Positions 51,904-61,273 of a stretch of 64,000 nt of DNA are shown piece after piece (position 1 is the stretch's first letter; every line of letters begins with the position of its first letter). Source of the stretch: Natrinema gari JCM 14663 (GTDB lineage: Archaea > Halobacteriota > Halobacteria > Halobacteriales > Natrialbaceae); the NCBI RefSeq assembly GCF_000337175.1, contig NZ_AOIJ01000058.1:1745-65744 (forward strand). Reading direction: 5' to 3'. A model generated the notes under the pieces. It worked only from the letters and a program-made list of their open reading frames with translations. It was not told the DNA's origin and made no database searches. A program made the position numbers and the translations under genes.

Positions 51904-52119
51904 ATGTTCGAGACCGCCACGCCGCGACAGGCGGCAGCTACCGGATTGCTCGCGTTCATCCCGGTGATCGTCTACGGAGTCACCCACTCGCTGTTCGCCA
52001 CTGGCGTTACTACTGTCAACCTCGTCATCATCTTCAGCTCGCTGTATATCGCCATGTCGCCGGTCGACGGCGGACACGGCCACGACCACGCCGGCGACGC
52101 AAGCGGTACCGCGAGCTGA
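51904..52119 (+). CDS. Cytochrome ba3 oxidase-associated small membrane protein
   Basis: A 71-residue protein with two hydrophobic segments (AATGLLAFIPVIVYGV and VNLVIIFSSLYIAMS) and a His/Asp/Gly-rich C-terminal tail (GGHGHDHAGDAS) that could bind copper. Proteins of this form are annotated as 'cytochrome-ba3 oxidase subunit' next to cba operons in haloarchaea. It is divergent from cbaD and followed by the SafE-like and copper ATPase genes. Confidence 0.7.
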   Translation: MFETATPRQAAATGLLAFIPVIVYGVTHSLFATGVTTVNLVIIFSSLYIAMSPVDGGHGHDHAGDASGTAS

Positions 52120-52131
52120 GTCCCGTTCCTC

Positions 52132-52980
52132 ATGCTTTCAGGGTCGCTTCTGTCGGACCCGGTCTCGCCTTCGCCTGCGGTCCCCCTTGAGAGCGCCGTT
52201 TCCCTGCGCTCGGGTGCCGAGCACGTCGACCTGCTCGTTCTCGTCGTCGTTGGACTCCTGGCTGGCGCACACTGTCTGGGGATGTGTGGCCCGCTGGTGA
52301 CGACCTACGCGGACCGGATCGGGTCCGCGAGCGACGCGCGTCGCGACGACACGTTGACCGCTTTCGAGGTGCGCCAGCACGCGTTGTTCAACCTCGGTCG
52401 AACGGCGAGCTACGCGGCCATCGGCGGCCTGTTCGGACTTCTGGGGGCGGTGACGATCGCCTCGAGCGAGGCCGTCGCAGCCATCGGCAATTCCGTCAGG
52501 GGCGCAACCGGTATTCTCGTCGGCATCGCGATCGTCGGGAGCGGCCTGTACTACCTTCGGGGGAAAACGGCCGTTCCCGGTCACGATCTGCCCGTCCTCG
52601 GCGCGCTGTTCCGACGGCTGTCGGGACTGCTCTCGAGCCGGATCGATCGGCTCGCCACGTCGCCGGGGATCGTTGGACTCGGGGCGGTCCACGGACTGAT
52701 GCCATGTCCGATCATCTATCCGGCCTACCTCTATGCGTTCGCACTGGGATCGCCGGCACGCGGGGCACTCTCGCTGGCCGCGCTCGGACTGGGAACGATC
52801 CCGACGCTGTTCCTCTATGGCACCCTGTTGACCACGATCGAGGCGGATACGCGCGTTCGGCTGCACCGCGGGCTGGGCGCGGCGTTCGTTCTCCTCGGCT
52901 ACATCCCGCTCTCGCACGGGCTCATGCTGTACGGCATCCACCTCCCACATCCGCCACTCCCGTTTGCACAACCGTTCTAA
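52132..52980 (+). CDS. TauE/SafE-like membrane protein linked to copper handling
   Basis: A 282-residue protein with about six membrane spans in two halves. The paired motifs GAHCLGMCGPLV (about residues 45-56) and HGLMPCPIIYPAY (about 188-200) each carry Cys residues in a membrane helix. This is the 'sulfite exporter TauE/SafE, DsbD-like' family found beside cytochrome oxidase assembly genes (CcoS/CcoI loci). The inferred role is copper or thiol transfer for oxidase maturation. It ends one base before the ATPase gene. Confidence 0.82.
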   Translation: MLSGSLLSDPVSPSPAVPLESAVSLRSGAEHVDLLVLVVVGLLAGAHCLGMCGPLVTTYADRIGSASDARRDDTLTAFEVRQHALFNLGRTASYAAIGGLFGLLGAVTIASSEAVAAIGNSVRGATGILVGIAIVGSGLYYLRGKTAVPGHDLPVLGALFRRLSGLLSSRIDRLATSPGIVGLGAVHGLMPCPIIYPAYLYAFALGSPARGALSLAALGLGTIPTLFLYGTLLTTIEADTRVRLHRGLGAAFVLLGYIPLSHGLMLYGIHLPHPPLPFAQPF

Positions 52981-52981
52981 C

Positions 52982-55426
52982 ATGGGGTACGAATCACGAC
53001 CGTCGACGGACCCGTCCGCACCGGAAGCCGGCCCCTCGAGCGCGCGTTCGACGCGGCCGGCCAGTGACACTGCGACCTGTGACCTCTGTGGCCTTCCGAC
53101 TCCCGCGGACCCGCATACCGAACCGGACGGCGACGGTACGTTCTGTTGTCAGGGGTGTCTCGAGGTCTCCCGAACGCTCGACCGGGTCGACGACGTGCCC
53201 GACGAGTCGGCCGTCAAATCGCGTCTGAACGAGTCGGAAGACGAGGACGGACTCGACGATCTCGACGGCGAAGACGCCTTCCTCGCCGTCGACGGGATGC
53301 ACTGTTCGACCTGCGAGGCCTTCCTCGAGACGACCGCGGAGCAACAGGCGGGCGTTCTCGGGGCGACGGCCAGTTACGCGACGGATACGATCCGGCTCGT
53401 CTACGATCCCGATCGGGTTTCGGCCGACGAACTGCCAGCGCTCGTCTCCGGCCACGGTTACACCGCGTCCGATCGCGGGGCCGCGGGCGAGGAGACGGGC
53501 TCCGACGACGGCCTCGCCCCGCTCTTGTTGGGTGGGTTCTTCGGGATGATGGTCATGGTGTGGTACGTCCTCTTCCTCTATCCCACCTACTTCGGCTATG
53601 AACCAGTCGCCGACTTCGGCGGCTACGCCGGCTCCTTCCTGGCGTCGAACATCTGGGTGTTCACCTCGTTCATCCTCTTTTATACCGGCTATCCCATCCT
53701 TCGCGGGGCGTACGTCAGTCTCCGCGCGGGCCGACCGAACATGGACCTGCTGGTCGCGACGGCCGCGGTGGGGTCGTACACCTTTAGCACGGTCGCGATG
53801 CTGCTCGGGCGCCACCTCTACTTCGATGTCACCGTCACGATCGTCCTCGTCGTCACCGCGGGTACCCGTTACGAGCAGGCGGTCAAGCGCCGCGCGACCG
53901 GTCTCCTCTCCGAACTGACCGAACGACAGGTCGACGACGCTCGCCTCGAGAGCGGCGAGACGGTGCCGCTCGAGGCGGTCGAGCCCGGTGACCGGCTTCT
54001 CGTCCGACCGGGCGAGCGCGTGCCCTTGGACGGCGAAATCGCCTCGGGAACCGCCGCGATCGATGAGTCGCTGGTGACCGGCGAGTCCCTGCCCGTCGAG
54101 AAAGCGCCGGGCGATTTCGTCCGCGGCGGGACGGTGGTCACGGACGCGCCGATCGTCCTCACGGTCGGCGACGAGGCCGAGAGCACGCTCGATCGGCTCG
54201 TTTCCCTGCTCTGGTCGATCCAGAGCGCCCGACCGGGCGTCCAGCGGCTCGCCGACAAACTCGCGACGGTCTTCGTCCCGCTGGTAATCGTCCTCGCCGT
54301 CGGCGCGGCGGTCGTCTCGCTCGCAATCGGCTGGAGCCCGTCGGACGCGTTGTTGCTCGGCCTCACCGTTGTGATCGTCTCCTGTCCGTGCGCGCTCGGG
54401 CTCGCGACACCGCTCGCAATCGCCGCGGGCGTTCAAGCCGCCGCGCAGCGCGGCGTCGTCGTCGCCACGGAGACGATCTTCGAGGACGCCCCGGCCGTCG
54501 ATGTCGTCGTCCTCGATAAGACGGGCACGCTCACGACCGGCACAATGACCGTCGAACGCGTCCACACTGCCGACGCGATCGCGCCGGAGGACTTGCTCCG
54601 ACGCGCCGGGACGCTCGAGGCGCTTTCCGAACACCCGATCGCCGCCGCCGTCGCCGACGCCGCACCGGGGTCCGCGACCGACGACGCCACTACCGGGGAC
54701 GCGGTCGGGGCATTCGAGCGGGCGGACCGCGGCGTCACCGGGCGCGTCGAGGGCGCGCACATCACGGTCGGCCATCCCGACTTCCTCCGCGAACGCGGGT
54801 TGGACATCCCCGACGCGCTCGAGTCACGCGTCGCCGACGCTCGCGAAGTCGGCCATGTTCCCGTCGCCGTCGGTTGGGATGGGCGGGTCCAGGGTGTGAT
54901 CGCCGTCGGCGACTCGCAGCGCGCGGAACTGGACGACGCCCTCGATGCCGTCGCCGCGGGTCGCGAGGTCGTCGTCCTCACTGGCGACGAGGGGCCGGCG
55001 GCGGAGAGGCTCCGCGAATTGGACGGCGTCGACGAGGTCTTCGCCGGCGTCCCGCCGGAGGCGAAGGCCGAAACCGTCGATCGGCTCCGGGGACGCGGGA
55101 CGGTCGCGATGGTCGGCGACGGGAGCAACGACGCGCCCGCGCTGGCTGCCGCCGACGTGGGGATCGCGATGGGCGGCGGGACGAAACTCGCGACCGACGC
55201 GGCCGACGCGGTGATCGTCGACGACGACCTCGAGGCCGTGGCCGAGACGTTCACCGTCGCGACGCGGACGCATCGACGGATCCGACAGAACCTCGGCTGG
55301 GCGTTCGCCTACAACGCGGTCGCGATTCCGCTTGCGGTCACCGGGCTGCTGAACCCGCTGTTTGCCGCCGTCGCGATGGCAGCGAGCAGCGCGCTCGTCG
55401 TCTGTAACTCGGCGCGATCGATCTAG
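52982..55426 (+). CDS. copA: Cu+-type P1B ATPase
   Basis: An 814-residue heavy-metal ATPase. An N-terminal Cys-rich module (CDLCGLPTP ... FCCQGCLEV, about residues 32-62) is of the PF12156 kind found in oxidase-associated CcoI/CtpA pumps. A GMHCSTC metal-binding domain follows. Core motifs: SCPCALGLATP (CPC in the membrane, monovalent copper class), phosphorylation site DKTGTLT, TGE in VTGESLP, HP in SEHPIAAA and GDGSNDAPA. Next to the oxidase operon, supply of copper to the enzyme is more likely than detoxification alone. The start is the ATG at 52982. Confidence 0.93.
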   Translation: MGYESRPSTDPSAPEAGPSSARSTRPASDTATCDLCGLPTPADPHTEPDGDGTFCCQGCLEVSRTLDRVDDVPDESAVKSRLNESEDEDGLDDLDGEDAFLAVDGMHCSTCEAFLETTAEQQAGVLGATASYATDTIRLVYDPDRVSADELPALVSGHGYTASDRGAAGEETGSDDGLAPLLLGGFFGMMVMVWYVLFLYPTYFGYEPVADFGGYAGSFLASNIWVFTSFILFYTGYPILRGAYVSLRAGRPNMDLLVATAAVGSYTFSTVAMLLGRHLYFDVTVTIVLVVTAGTRYEQAVKRRATGLLSELTERQVDDARLESGETVPLEAVEPGDRLLVRPGERVPLDGEIASGTAAIDESLVTGESLPVEKAPGDFVRGGTVVTDAPIVLTVGDEAESTLDRLVSLLWSIQSARPGVQRLADKLATVFVPLVIVLAVGAAVVSLAIGWSPSDALLLGLTVVIVSCPCALGLATPLAIAAGVQAAAQRGVVVATETIFEDAPAVDVVVLDKTGTLTTGTMTVERVHTADAIAPEDLLRRAGTLEALSEHPIAAAVADAAPGSATDDATTGDAVGAFERADRGVTGRVEGAHITVGHPDFLRERGLDIPDALESRVADAREVGHVPVAVGWDGRVQGVIAVGDSQRAELDDALDAVAAGREVVVLTGDEGPAAERLRELDGVDEVFAGVPPEAKAETVDRLRGRGTVAMVGDGSNDAPALAAADVGIAMGGGTKLATDAADAVIVDDDLEAVAETFTVATRTHRRIRQNLGWAFAYNAVAIPLAVTGLLNPLFAAVAMAASSALVVCNSARSI

Positions 55427-55447
55427 ACCGGACCGACGACGGAACGC

Positions 55448-55681
55448 TTACGCGTCGTCGTCGGCCGGGACGACCCGTTCGACCGCCCGGCGCTCCCCGT
55501 CCTCGTAGACGTAGGTCGTGCCGTCGTCCTCGTCGCGCGTCCGTCGATGGCTGCCGTCGCAGAACGGAAACGACGCCGAAAGCCCACACTGGCAGACCGC
55601 GATATCGCCCTTTTCGTCGTCGAGATCCGACGGATCGAGTTTCCGTGGTCCCGTCTCCTCGAGTTCGACGAGTCGTGTCAT
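55448..55681 (-). CDS. CDGSH iron-sulfur protein
   Basis: A 77-residue protein carrying one CDGSH motif, CQCGLSASFPFCDGSHRRT (about residues 30-48), which binds a 2Fe-2S cluster through three Cys and one His. The N-terminal strand (TRLVELEETGPRKLDPSDL) is typical of small prokaryotic single-motif proteins. The role is in redox or cluster handling. The start is the ATG complementing 55679-55681; upstream in-frame sequence is unconserved. It converges with copA. Confidence 0.9.
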   Translation of the reverse strand: MTRLVELEETGPRKLDPSDLDDEKGDIAVCQCGLSASFPFCDGSHRRTRDEDDGTTYVYEDGERRAVERVVPADDDA

Positions 55682-55878
55682 CGTCCGCTGTTCCGCCCGC
55701 CGACGCCAAAAGTGACCCGACGGTCTCGAGCACGGGGCCGTCGTGACTGCCTCCCTGGCGAGTGGCCGGTTTGGCCGTCCGCACTGCGACCCTGTCACGG
55801 GACCCGCTGCCGTGACCCATGCCTTTCGGGAACGACAAGGTTCTTAGTATCGGTCTCGGATATCGAAACGAGAACAGT

Positions 55879-56169
55879 ATGTCCTCCGCCGCGGCAATGC
55901 CGATTGCGATCGCGCTCGCGGTCGTCAAGACGCTCGTCCTCCTCGTCGGCGGCGTTATCACCTTCTTCGCGTACAAAGCGTACCGACGAACCCGCCAGCC
56001 GGCGCTTGGCTATCTCTCGCTTGGCTTTGGCCTCGTCACGCTCGGGCTGGTCCTCGCCGGAATGCTGTACGAAATCCTCCGCGTCCCGCTGATGACCGGC
56101 ATCTTGCTCGAGAGTCTACTCGTACTGGCCGGCTTCCTCGTTATCGCCCGCTCGCTTTACGTCACCTGA
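55879..56169 (+). CDS. Haloarchaeal small membrane protein (DUF7521-like)
   Basis: A 96-residue protein with three hydrophobic helices (about residues 7-29, 43-64, 72-92) and a basic first loop (YKAYRRTRQPALGYLSLGF). This is the pattern of an abundant haloarchaeal family, DUF7521 from memory. Such genes often flank HTH regulators; no regulator is adjacent here. The start is the ATG at 55879; an upstream ATG at 55819 adds an unconserved stretch. Confidence 0.75.
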   Translation: MSSAAAMPIAIALAVVKTLVLLVGGVITFFAYKAYRRTRQPALGYLSLGFGLVTLGLVLAGMLYEILRVPLMTGILLESLLVLAGFLVIARSLYVT

Positions 56170-56581
56170 ACTGCGTTCGATCCATCGAACGGACGGCTGC
56201 CGCCCCTCCCGGCCCACTTACTGTCAACTCGGAGCGAAGCGTTCGGTCCGAACAGCGAACCCATCAAATATTTTCAGAAATACTTCTATGTGTGATGCCG
56301 TGAAACAACCGCGGTACGGCAGGAGAGACGGCACTGAACCATGGAGCTCGACCTGCTGTCGTACCCCTCCCCTTTCCTCCCGTCCGCGACGACTCGTCCC
56401 ATCGGGGTTCCGGCCCGTCCGACCCGATCGACAGCGGCGACGCACTCCCGTGCCGATCACCCAGAGGTAAGTGAGTCCCGACTCGAGTAGGGGGTATGCA
56501 AGCCGATTCCGACTGCGCACTGGCAGCTGACGGTCCCGGCTCGAGTCGCCCGTTCCGATCCACGTGCCCGAGTGATCCGTC
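56170..56581. other. Gap before the FAD oxidoreductase gene
   Basis: No gene is supported. An A/T-rich patch (CATCAAATATTTTCAGAAATAC, about 56263-56284) is the only promoter-like feature but lies 300 bases from the next start. Open frames here are basic and look non-coding. Confidence 0.5.
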
Positions 56582-57766
56582 ATGAGCGGGGCCGACGATC
56601 CCGAACTGGCCGTCGGCACGGACGCGTTCGCGGACCGAGGCGCGGGTCTCGAGGTAGCCGTCGTCGGCGCGGGGGCCGTCGGCGCGACTGCGGCCTACGA
56701 TCTCGCGAGCGAGGGGGCGGACGTGACCCTCTACGACCGCGGGTCCGTCGCGAGCGACGCGACCGGGCGAGCGGCGGGGATCTGCTACGACGCCTTCGCG
56801 GACGGGCTCGACGCCGACATCGCGAACGACGCGCTCGAACGGTTCCGCGCCTTCTCGGGCGACGATACCTTCCCGTTCGTCGAGTGTCCCTACGTCTGGC
56901 TCGCCCGCGAGGGCGACGCAGACAGGGCCGATGCGATCCGTGAGCAGGTGCGTCGCATGCAGGCCAACGATGTCGTCGCCTTCGAAATGGACGGTGACGC
57001 GCTCGGGGAGCGCTTTTCGGCCCTGCGAACGGACGACATCGCAGTCGCGGGGGTTGCCGGCGGGGCGGGCTACACTGACCCGGCCCGGTATACGGCCTGC
57101 CTCGCGGCCGCGGCCACCGGTGCCGGCGCGACCCTCGAGACCGACACGCCGGTCGAGGTGCGGGCCGATCCTCCCCGCGTCGTCCGTCCGGACGGCGCGG
57201 TCCACGAGGCCGACGCTGTCCTGGTGGCCGCCGGGGCCCGAACGAAAGACCTGCTCGCGGACGCGGGACTCCCCATCGCGATGAAACCCTACCGCGTGCA
57301 GGCGCTCATCGCCGACGGTGACCTCGCGGAGCCGATGTGTTACGACGCGACCGGCGACTTCTACCTGCGGCCCCACCCCGACGGCTTCCTCGCCGGTGAC
57401 GGCACCGAGGAACGCGAGGCCGATCCCGACGCGTACGATCGCGATGCCGACCCGACGTTCGCGGCCGATCTCAGCGACCGGCTCACGCACCGCGTTCCGA
57501 CCGTTGCAGACAGCGACCTCGAGCGGGCGTGGGCCGGGCTCTGTACGGCGACGCCGGATCGTGATCCGCTGGTCGGAGCGCTCAAGGACGGGCTCTACGT
57601 CGCGACCGGGTTCCAGGGCCACGGGTTCATGCGCGCGCCGGCGATCGGCGAGCGGATCGCGGACGAAATACTCGGTGGGTCGGGGATCGACGCCTTCGAC
57701 CCGACCCGGTTCGACGGCGACGAGACGTTCGACGTCGTCGAGGGAATGACGCTCGATCGGGATTGA
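56582..57766 (+). CDS. FAD-dependent amino-acid-oxidase-type oxidoreductase
   Basis: A 394-residue DAO-fold flavoprotein. FAD-binding GxGxxG is seen in VAVVGAGAVGATAAYDLA (about residues 24-41), with the acidic ribose contact in VTLYDRG. VLVAAGARTKDL and the C-terminal VATGFQGHGFMRAPAIGERIADEI close the Rossmann fold. The family includes sarcosine, glycine and D-amino acid oxidases and soluble dehydrogenases; the substrate is not predictable. It converges on the Hsp20 gene with one base between stop codons. Confidence 0.9.
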   Translation: MSGADDPELAVGTDAFADRGAGLEVAVVGAGAVGATAAYDLASEGADVTLYDRGSVASDATGRAAGICYDAFADGLDADIANDALERFRAFSGDDTFPFVECPYVWLAREGDADRADAIREQVRRMQANDVVAFEMDGDALGERFSALRTDDIAVAGVAGGAGYTDPARYTACLAAAATGAGATLETDTPVEVRADPPRVVRPDGAVHEADAVLVAAGARTKDLLADAGLPIAMKPYRVQALIADGDLAEPMCYDATGDFYLRPHPDGFLAGDGTEEREADPDAYDRDADPTFAADLSDRLTHRVPTVADSDLERAWAGLCTATPDRDPLVGALKDGLYVATGFQGHGFMRAPAIGERIADEILGGSGIDAFDPTRFDGDETFDVVEGMTLDRD

Positions 57767-57767
57767 G

Positions 57768-58241
57768 TCAGTCGTCGATAGCGACCGGTTCCGTTTCGGT
57801 CTCCGAATCCCGTTTGCGGTCCGTTTCGGCCTCCGACTCGCCGCTCTCCGCGGTATCTCCGACCGACGGTCCCTTCGGCAGTTCGACGCTCACCGTTCCC
57901 GTTTCGCTGAGCCGCGCCGTGCCGGCATCCGGGTCGACGACGGCGTCGGGCGGGAGTTCCGCTTCACCGGTCAGCGACATTCCGCGACCGGGGAAGCGTC
58001 TCTCGTATCCCTCGTGGAACTGCCGGAACCGGTCGATGCGAATCTTGACAGTTCCGTCGAGGTAGCGGACCTGTACGTCGTCCGGTTCGGCTCCGGGTGC
58101 GTCGAAGACGACGCGATACGAGGTATCGTTCTCGAGGATGTCGACGGGAAGCGATCGGTGGTTCTGGACGCGGCCGTTCGCGCGACCGACCTGTCGGTAG
58201 AGCGTGTTTCTGACGGAGTTGCCGAGTTCGGTGAGGCTCAC
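57768..58241 (-). CDS. Hsp20/alpha-crystallin family protein
   Basis: A 157-residue small heat-shock-like protein. The central region is the alpha-crystallin fold (YRVVFDAPGAEPDDVQVRYLDGTVKIRID, about residues 42-70), with a later strand GTVSVELPKG corresponding to its conserved end. The C-terminal 30 residues are Ser/Glu/Asp-rich and disordered, without a clear IxI motif. It is an ATP-independent holdase by family. Confidence 0.82.
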   Translation of the reverse strand: MSLTELGNSVRNTLYRQVGRANGRVQNHRSLPVDILENDTSYRVVFDAPGAEPDDVQVRYLDGTVKIRIDRFRQFHEGYERRFPGRGMSLTGEAELPPDAVVDPDAGTARLSETGTVSVELPKGPSVGDTAESGESEAETDRKRDSETETEPVAIDD

Positions 58242-58447
58242 GGCGGCTCACCTCGGGCGGTATGGACGGCGCTGACGGCGGCCGCGGGGACCGAGAGAGA
58301 GGGCTGGGAGTTCATGGCAGACATGGCCGTGCGGACGGCTACGACAGCCGCGTTCATATCTCTTTCGTCAGGAACAAAAGAAAGGTCTGACGGGGGTATC
58401 CGGACTCGAGTCGCTCCCGTCGGGATAGGGTGCCGGACGGACACCGC

Positions 58448-58606
58448 TCAGAGTTCGACCCGCTCGAGACAGTCGGTCCCGCCACAGACCGGACACGACA
58501 GGTCCGAGACGTCGAAGTCGTCGGGGACATCGTAGGTGTAGTGGTTCTCGAAGATATCGAGAAAACAGTCCGAGGCGGTACAGACGATCTCTTCCGTCGG
58601 CGGCAT
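58448..58606 (-). CDS. Small zinc-finger protein, 52 aa (DUF7559-like)
   Basis: Starts PPTEEIVCTASDCFLDIFEN and ends with CPVCGGTDCLERVEL. Cys pairs at both ends can form one zinc site, and YTYDVPDD links them. It is a conserved haloarchaeal microprotein, DUF7559 by memory. Other such small zinc proteins are regulators in Haloferax. Confidence 0.75.
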   Translation of the reverse strand: MPPTEEIVCTASDCFLDIFENHYTYDVPDDFDVSDLSCPVCGGTDCLERVEL

Positions 58607-58778
58607 ATCGGCCCTTGCCGGGCCGAACTAATCAACATTGGCTTCACCCCCGGTGACTGCGGGCTTCGCGCCCGTTTCCGGAGGCTCGCGACTGCGCTGT
58701 GCCTGGCGCGATCGACCGTTCGAGGCGGACCGACGGCGTGTAGTCACCGTTTTATCACTCGAGGCGCTATCGGGAGCC

Positions 58779-60506
58779 ATGACTGACCCCGAGACGCTGT
58801 CGGTGACGATCGTCGACGGCTACGTCGACGAGCCCGCACACTTCGGGGTGCCGCCGTACATCTCGACGTACCCCCGGTACGCGGCCGGCGCGCTCGTCGA
58901 TGCGGGCGTTCCGCGCGATCAGATCACGTACCACACGATCGATAGGCTTCGCGACCAGCCCGACTACTGGCGGGACGTCGACGAGGCCGATCTCATGATC
59001 TACCTGGGCGGGATGACCGTTCCCGGGAAGTACGTCGGCGGCACGCCGGCTGAACCCGATGAGGTTCGCAAACTGGCCTGGACCGCCACCGGGACGAGCC
59101 TGATGGGCGGGCCGGTCAAGTTCGGCGTCGGCGAGGAAAACGCCGGCGCGACCGAGACCGAGCGCCAGGACCTGGACTTCGACTTCGTCGCCAAAGGCGA
59201 TGTCGAGGCTGCCGTCTATGACCTCGTCGACAGCGGTCTCGAGGGATTCAACAACCGAATGCGCGACCTCGACGAAGTGTCGCGGTGGGCCCAGGAGGGT
59301 GCGTTCATCGTCGAGCAGCATCCGAACCATCCGACACATCTCATCTGCGAACTCGAGACCTCGCGGGGCTGTGCGTATCGCTGTTCGTTCTGTACGGAAC
59401 CGCTGTACGGTAACCCCGAGTTCCGGCCGCCGCCGACGGTCGTCGGCGAGGTCGACGCCCTCTCGGACTACGGCGTCACACACTTCCGGATCGGCCGACA
59501 GGCCGATATCCTCGCCTACGGCGGCGACGGCGAGGCGCCCAACCCCGACGCCTTGCGCCAACTCTACAGCGGCATCCGCGAGGTCGCGCCCGACCTCGAG
59601 ACGCTCCACCTGGACAACATGAACCCCATCACGATCGTGAACTGGCCCGAGCGGAGCCGGGAGGGGATTCGGATCATCGCCGAACACAACACGCCCGGCG
59701 ACACGGCCGCGTTCGGCCTCGAGTCGGCCGATCCCGTCGTCCAGGAGGAGAACAACCTGAACGTCACCGCCGAGGAGTGTTTCGAGTCGGTCAGGATAGT
59801 CAACGAAGCGGCCGGGTGGCGGCCCGGCGAGGACCCCGCAGCCGCGCCCACTTTTGGCGACGGCGCGCCGCGCCGACTCCCCAAACTCCTTCCCGGGATC
59901 AACCTCCTGCACGGGCTCAAGGGCGAGCGCGAGGAGACCTACGAGCGCAACCGCGAGTTCCTCCAGCGGGTGTACGACGAGGGCTACATGCTCCGCCGGA
60001 TCAACATCCGGCAGGTGATGGCCTTCGACGGGACCGACATGAGCGATACAGGAGCCGAGATCGCAAACGACCACAAACAGCTGTTCAAACGCTACAAAAA
60101 GCGGGTCCGCGAGGAGATCGACAACCCCATGCTCGAGCGGGTCGCCCCACCCGGGACCGTCCTGCCGGATGTCCACCTCGAATATCAGCAGGACGGCACG
60201 ACCTTCGGCCGCCAGCTCGGGACCTATCCGCTGCTTGTCGGGGTGCCGGGCGAACGCGAACTGGGCCGGACGATCGATGTCGCGGTCGTCGACCACGGCT
60301 ACCGGTCGGTTACCGGCGTCCCCTACCCGCTCGATCTCAACGCGGCCTCGATGAACGAACTCACCGCCATCCCCGGCATCGGCGACAGCACCGCCGGCGA
60401 CATCGTCGTCAACCGTCCCTACGAGTCGATCGCCGATGCCGACCTCGGGACGGCGTTCGATCTCTCCCAGTTCGTTACGACCCGCTCGCTCGAGTCCGCG
60501 GACTGA
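58779..60506 (+). CDS. Radical SAM protein with C-terminal helix-hairpin-helix
   Basis: A 575-residue iron-sulfur enzyme. An N-terminal cobalamin-like alpha/beta region (SVTIVDGYVDEPAHFGVPPYISTYPR, to about residue 170) precedes the radical SAM core with CAYRCSFC (about 201-208). SAM-binding regions follow (FGLESADPVVQ). The C-terminus holds a helix-hairpin-helix, LNAASMNELTAIPGIGDSTAGDIV (about 525-548), suggesting nucleic-acid contact. Haloarchaeal and methanogen homologues exist; I do not know a proven reaction. The start is the ATG at 58779. Confidence 0.88.
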   Translation: MTDPETLSVTIVDGYVDEPAHFGVPPYISTYPRYAAGALVDAGVPRDQITYHTIDRLRDQPDYWRDVDEADLMIYLGGMTVPGKYVGGTPAEPDEVRKLAWTATGTSLMGGPVKFGVGEENAGATETERQDLDFDFVAKGDVEAAVYDLVDSGLEGFNNRMRDLDEVSRWAQEGAFIVEQHPNHPTHLICELETSRGCAYRCSFCTEPLYGNPEFRPPPTVVGEVDALSDYGVTHFRIGRQADILAYGGDGEAPNPDALRQLYSGIREVAPDLETLHLDNMNPITIVNWPERSREGIRIIAEHNTPGDTAAFGLESADPVVQEENNLNVTAEECFESVRIVNEAAGWRPGEDPAAAPTFGDGAPRRLPKLLPGINLLHGLKGEREETYERNREFLQRVYDEGYMLRRINIRQVMAFDGTDMSDTGAEIANDHKQLFKRYKKRVREEIDNPMLERVAPPGTVLPDVHLEYQQDGTTFGRQLGTYPLLVGVPGERELGRTIDVAVVDHGYRSVTGVPYPLDLNAASMNELTAIPGIGDSTAGDIVVNRPYESIADADLGTAFDLSQFVTTRSLESAD

Positions 60507-60606
60507 GCCGCACAGTCCCGTCGAACCGCGTCGCCTGCCAACCGACGACACGGTGTCGGTAGTTCTATTATGGAGGCGGATCTGAGGTGAACTCGAGGGT
60601 CTGCCT

Positions 60607-61020
60607 GTGGAAATATCTGAAAAGCTGCTGTGTCTGTTCAGTACGGACGTTTCGGAAGAGGAGGATCGTTACGTCATCGAGGTACCACGTCAGGAGGTCG
60701 AAACCGGCGACATCGACCCGGGCGAGGTCTATCGCGTCGCGCTCATCTCGCGCGAAGACGAGGGGACAAGCGACGACGATGGCTCCGCGACGACTGCGCC
60801 ACAGAGTGCACCGTCCGAGCCACAGCCGCCGGTCGACTCCGGCGAAACGCGCTACGTCGAGATCGAAGACATCGGCAAGCAGGGCGACGGGATCGCCCGC
60901 GTCGAGCGCGGCTACGTCATCATCGTTCCCGGGGCCGACGTCGGCGAGCGCGTCAAAATCGAAGTCAGCGAGGTCAAATCGAATTTCGCTGTCGGCGATA
61001 TCATCGAAGACACGTTCTAG
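60607..61020 (+). CDS. TRAM domain protein
   Basis: A 137-residue protein with an N-terminal haloarchaeal module (EISEKLLCLFSTDVSEEEDRYVIEVP), a Ser/Pro/Glu-rich linker (about residues 58-80) and a C-terminal TRAM domain: YVEIEDIGKQGDGIARVERGYVIIVPGA. TRAM is an RNA-binding beta-barrel; small archaeal TRAM proteins act as RNA chaperones or in tRNA modification. The start is GTG at 60607. A MITE-like element lies about 130 bases downstream. Confidence 0.9.
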   Translation: MEISEKLLCLFSTDVSEEEDRYVIEVPRQEVETGDIDPGEVYRVALISREDEGTSDDDGSATTAPQSAPSEPQPPVDSGETRYVEIEDIGKQGDGIARVERGYVIIVPGADVGERVKIEVSEVKSNFAVGDIIEDTF

Positions 61021-61152
61021 CGCGGCCTTTTTGCGTCCGGGTCGGCGACGCCGACCTCGCGCAACCTCTCGCCGAGAAGGGGTGGGTACGAGCACTGCTT
61101 CCGCTCGGCGATATCGGTTACTCCTACCCGTCCGAGCGTCGCTTCCGAACTG

Positions 61153-61238
61153 CTATAGTAGCAACTGAAAGTCATTGCACACCTGATCGCACGACAGCGT
61201 TACGATCAGTGTGTAAATCGTTTCAGTTGCTACTATAG
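61153..61238. mobile_element. MITE-like element, 86 bp
   Basis: Terminal inverted repeats of 18 bases (CTATAGTAGCAACTGAAA and its exact reverse complement) bound the interval. The inner sequence continues the symmetry imperfectly (TTGCACACCTGATCG against CGATCAGTGTGTAAA). There is no coding capacity. The ends resemble those of haloarchaeal insertion sequences. As a hairpin it could also end TRAM-gene transcription. I see no clear target-site duplication. Confidence 0.75.
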
Positions 61239-61273
61239 TTGGACAGCGTGGTCGCTGTCGTCAGGGTCAGCAC

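Noticed and set aside
52994-54775. 593-codon open frame antisense to the copper ATPase
   Set aside because: Shadow frame; the plus strand encodes an intact P-type ATPase.
58767-60551. 594-codon open frame antisense to the radical SAM gene
   Set aside because: Shadow of a high-GC coding region; the plus-strand frame has clear catalytic motifs.
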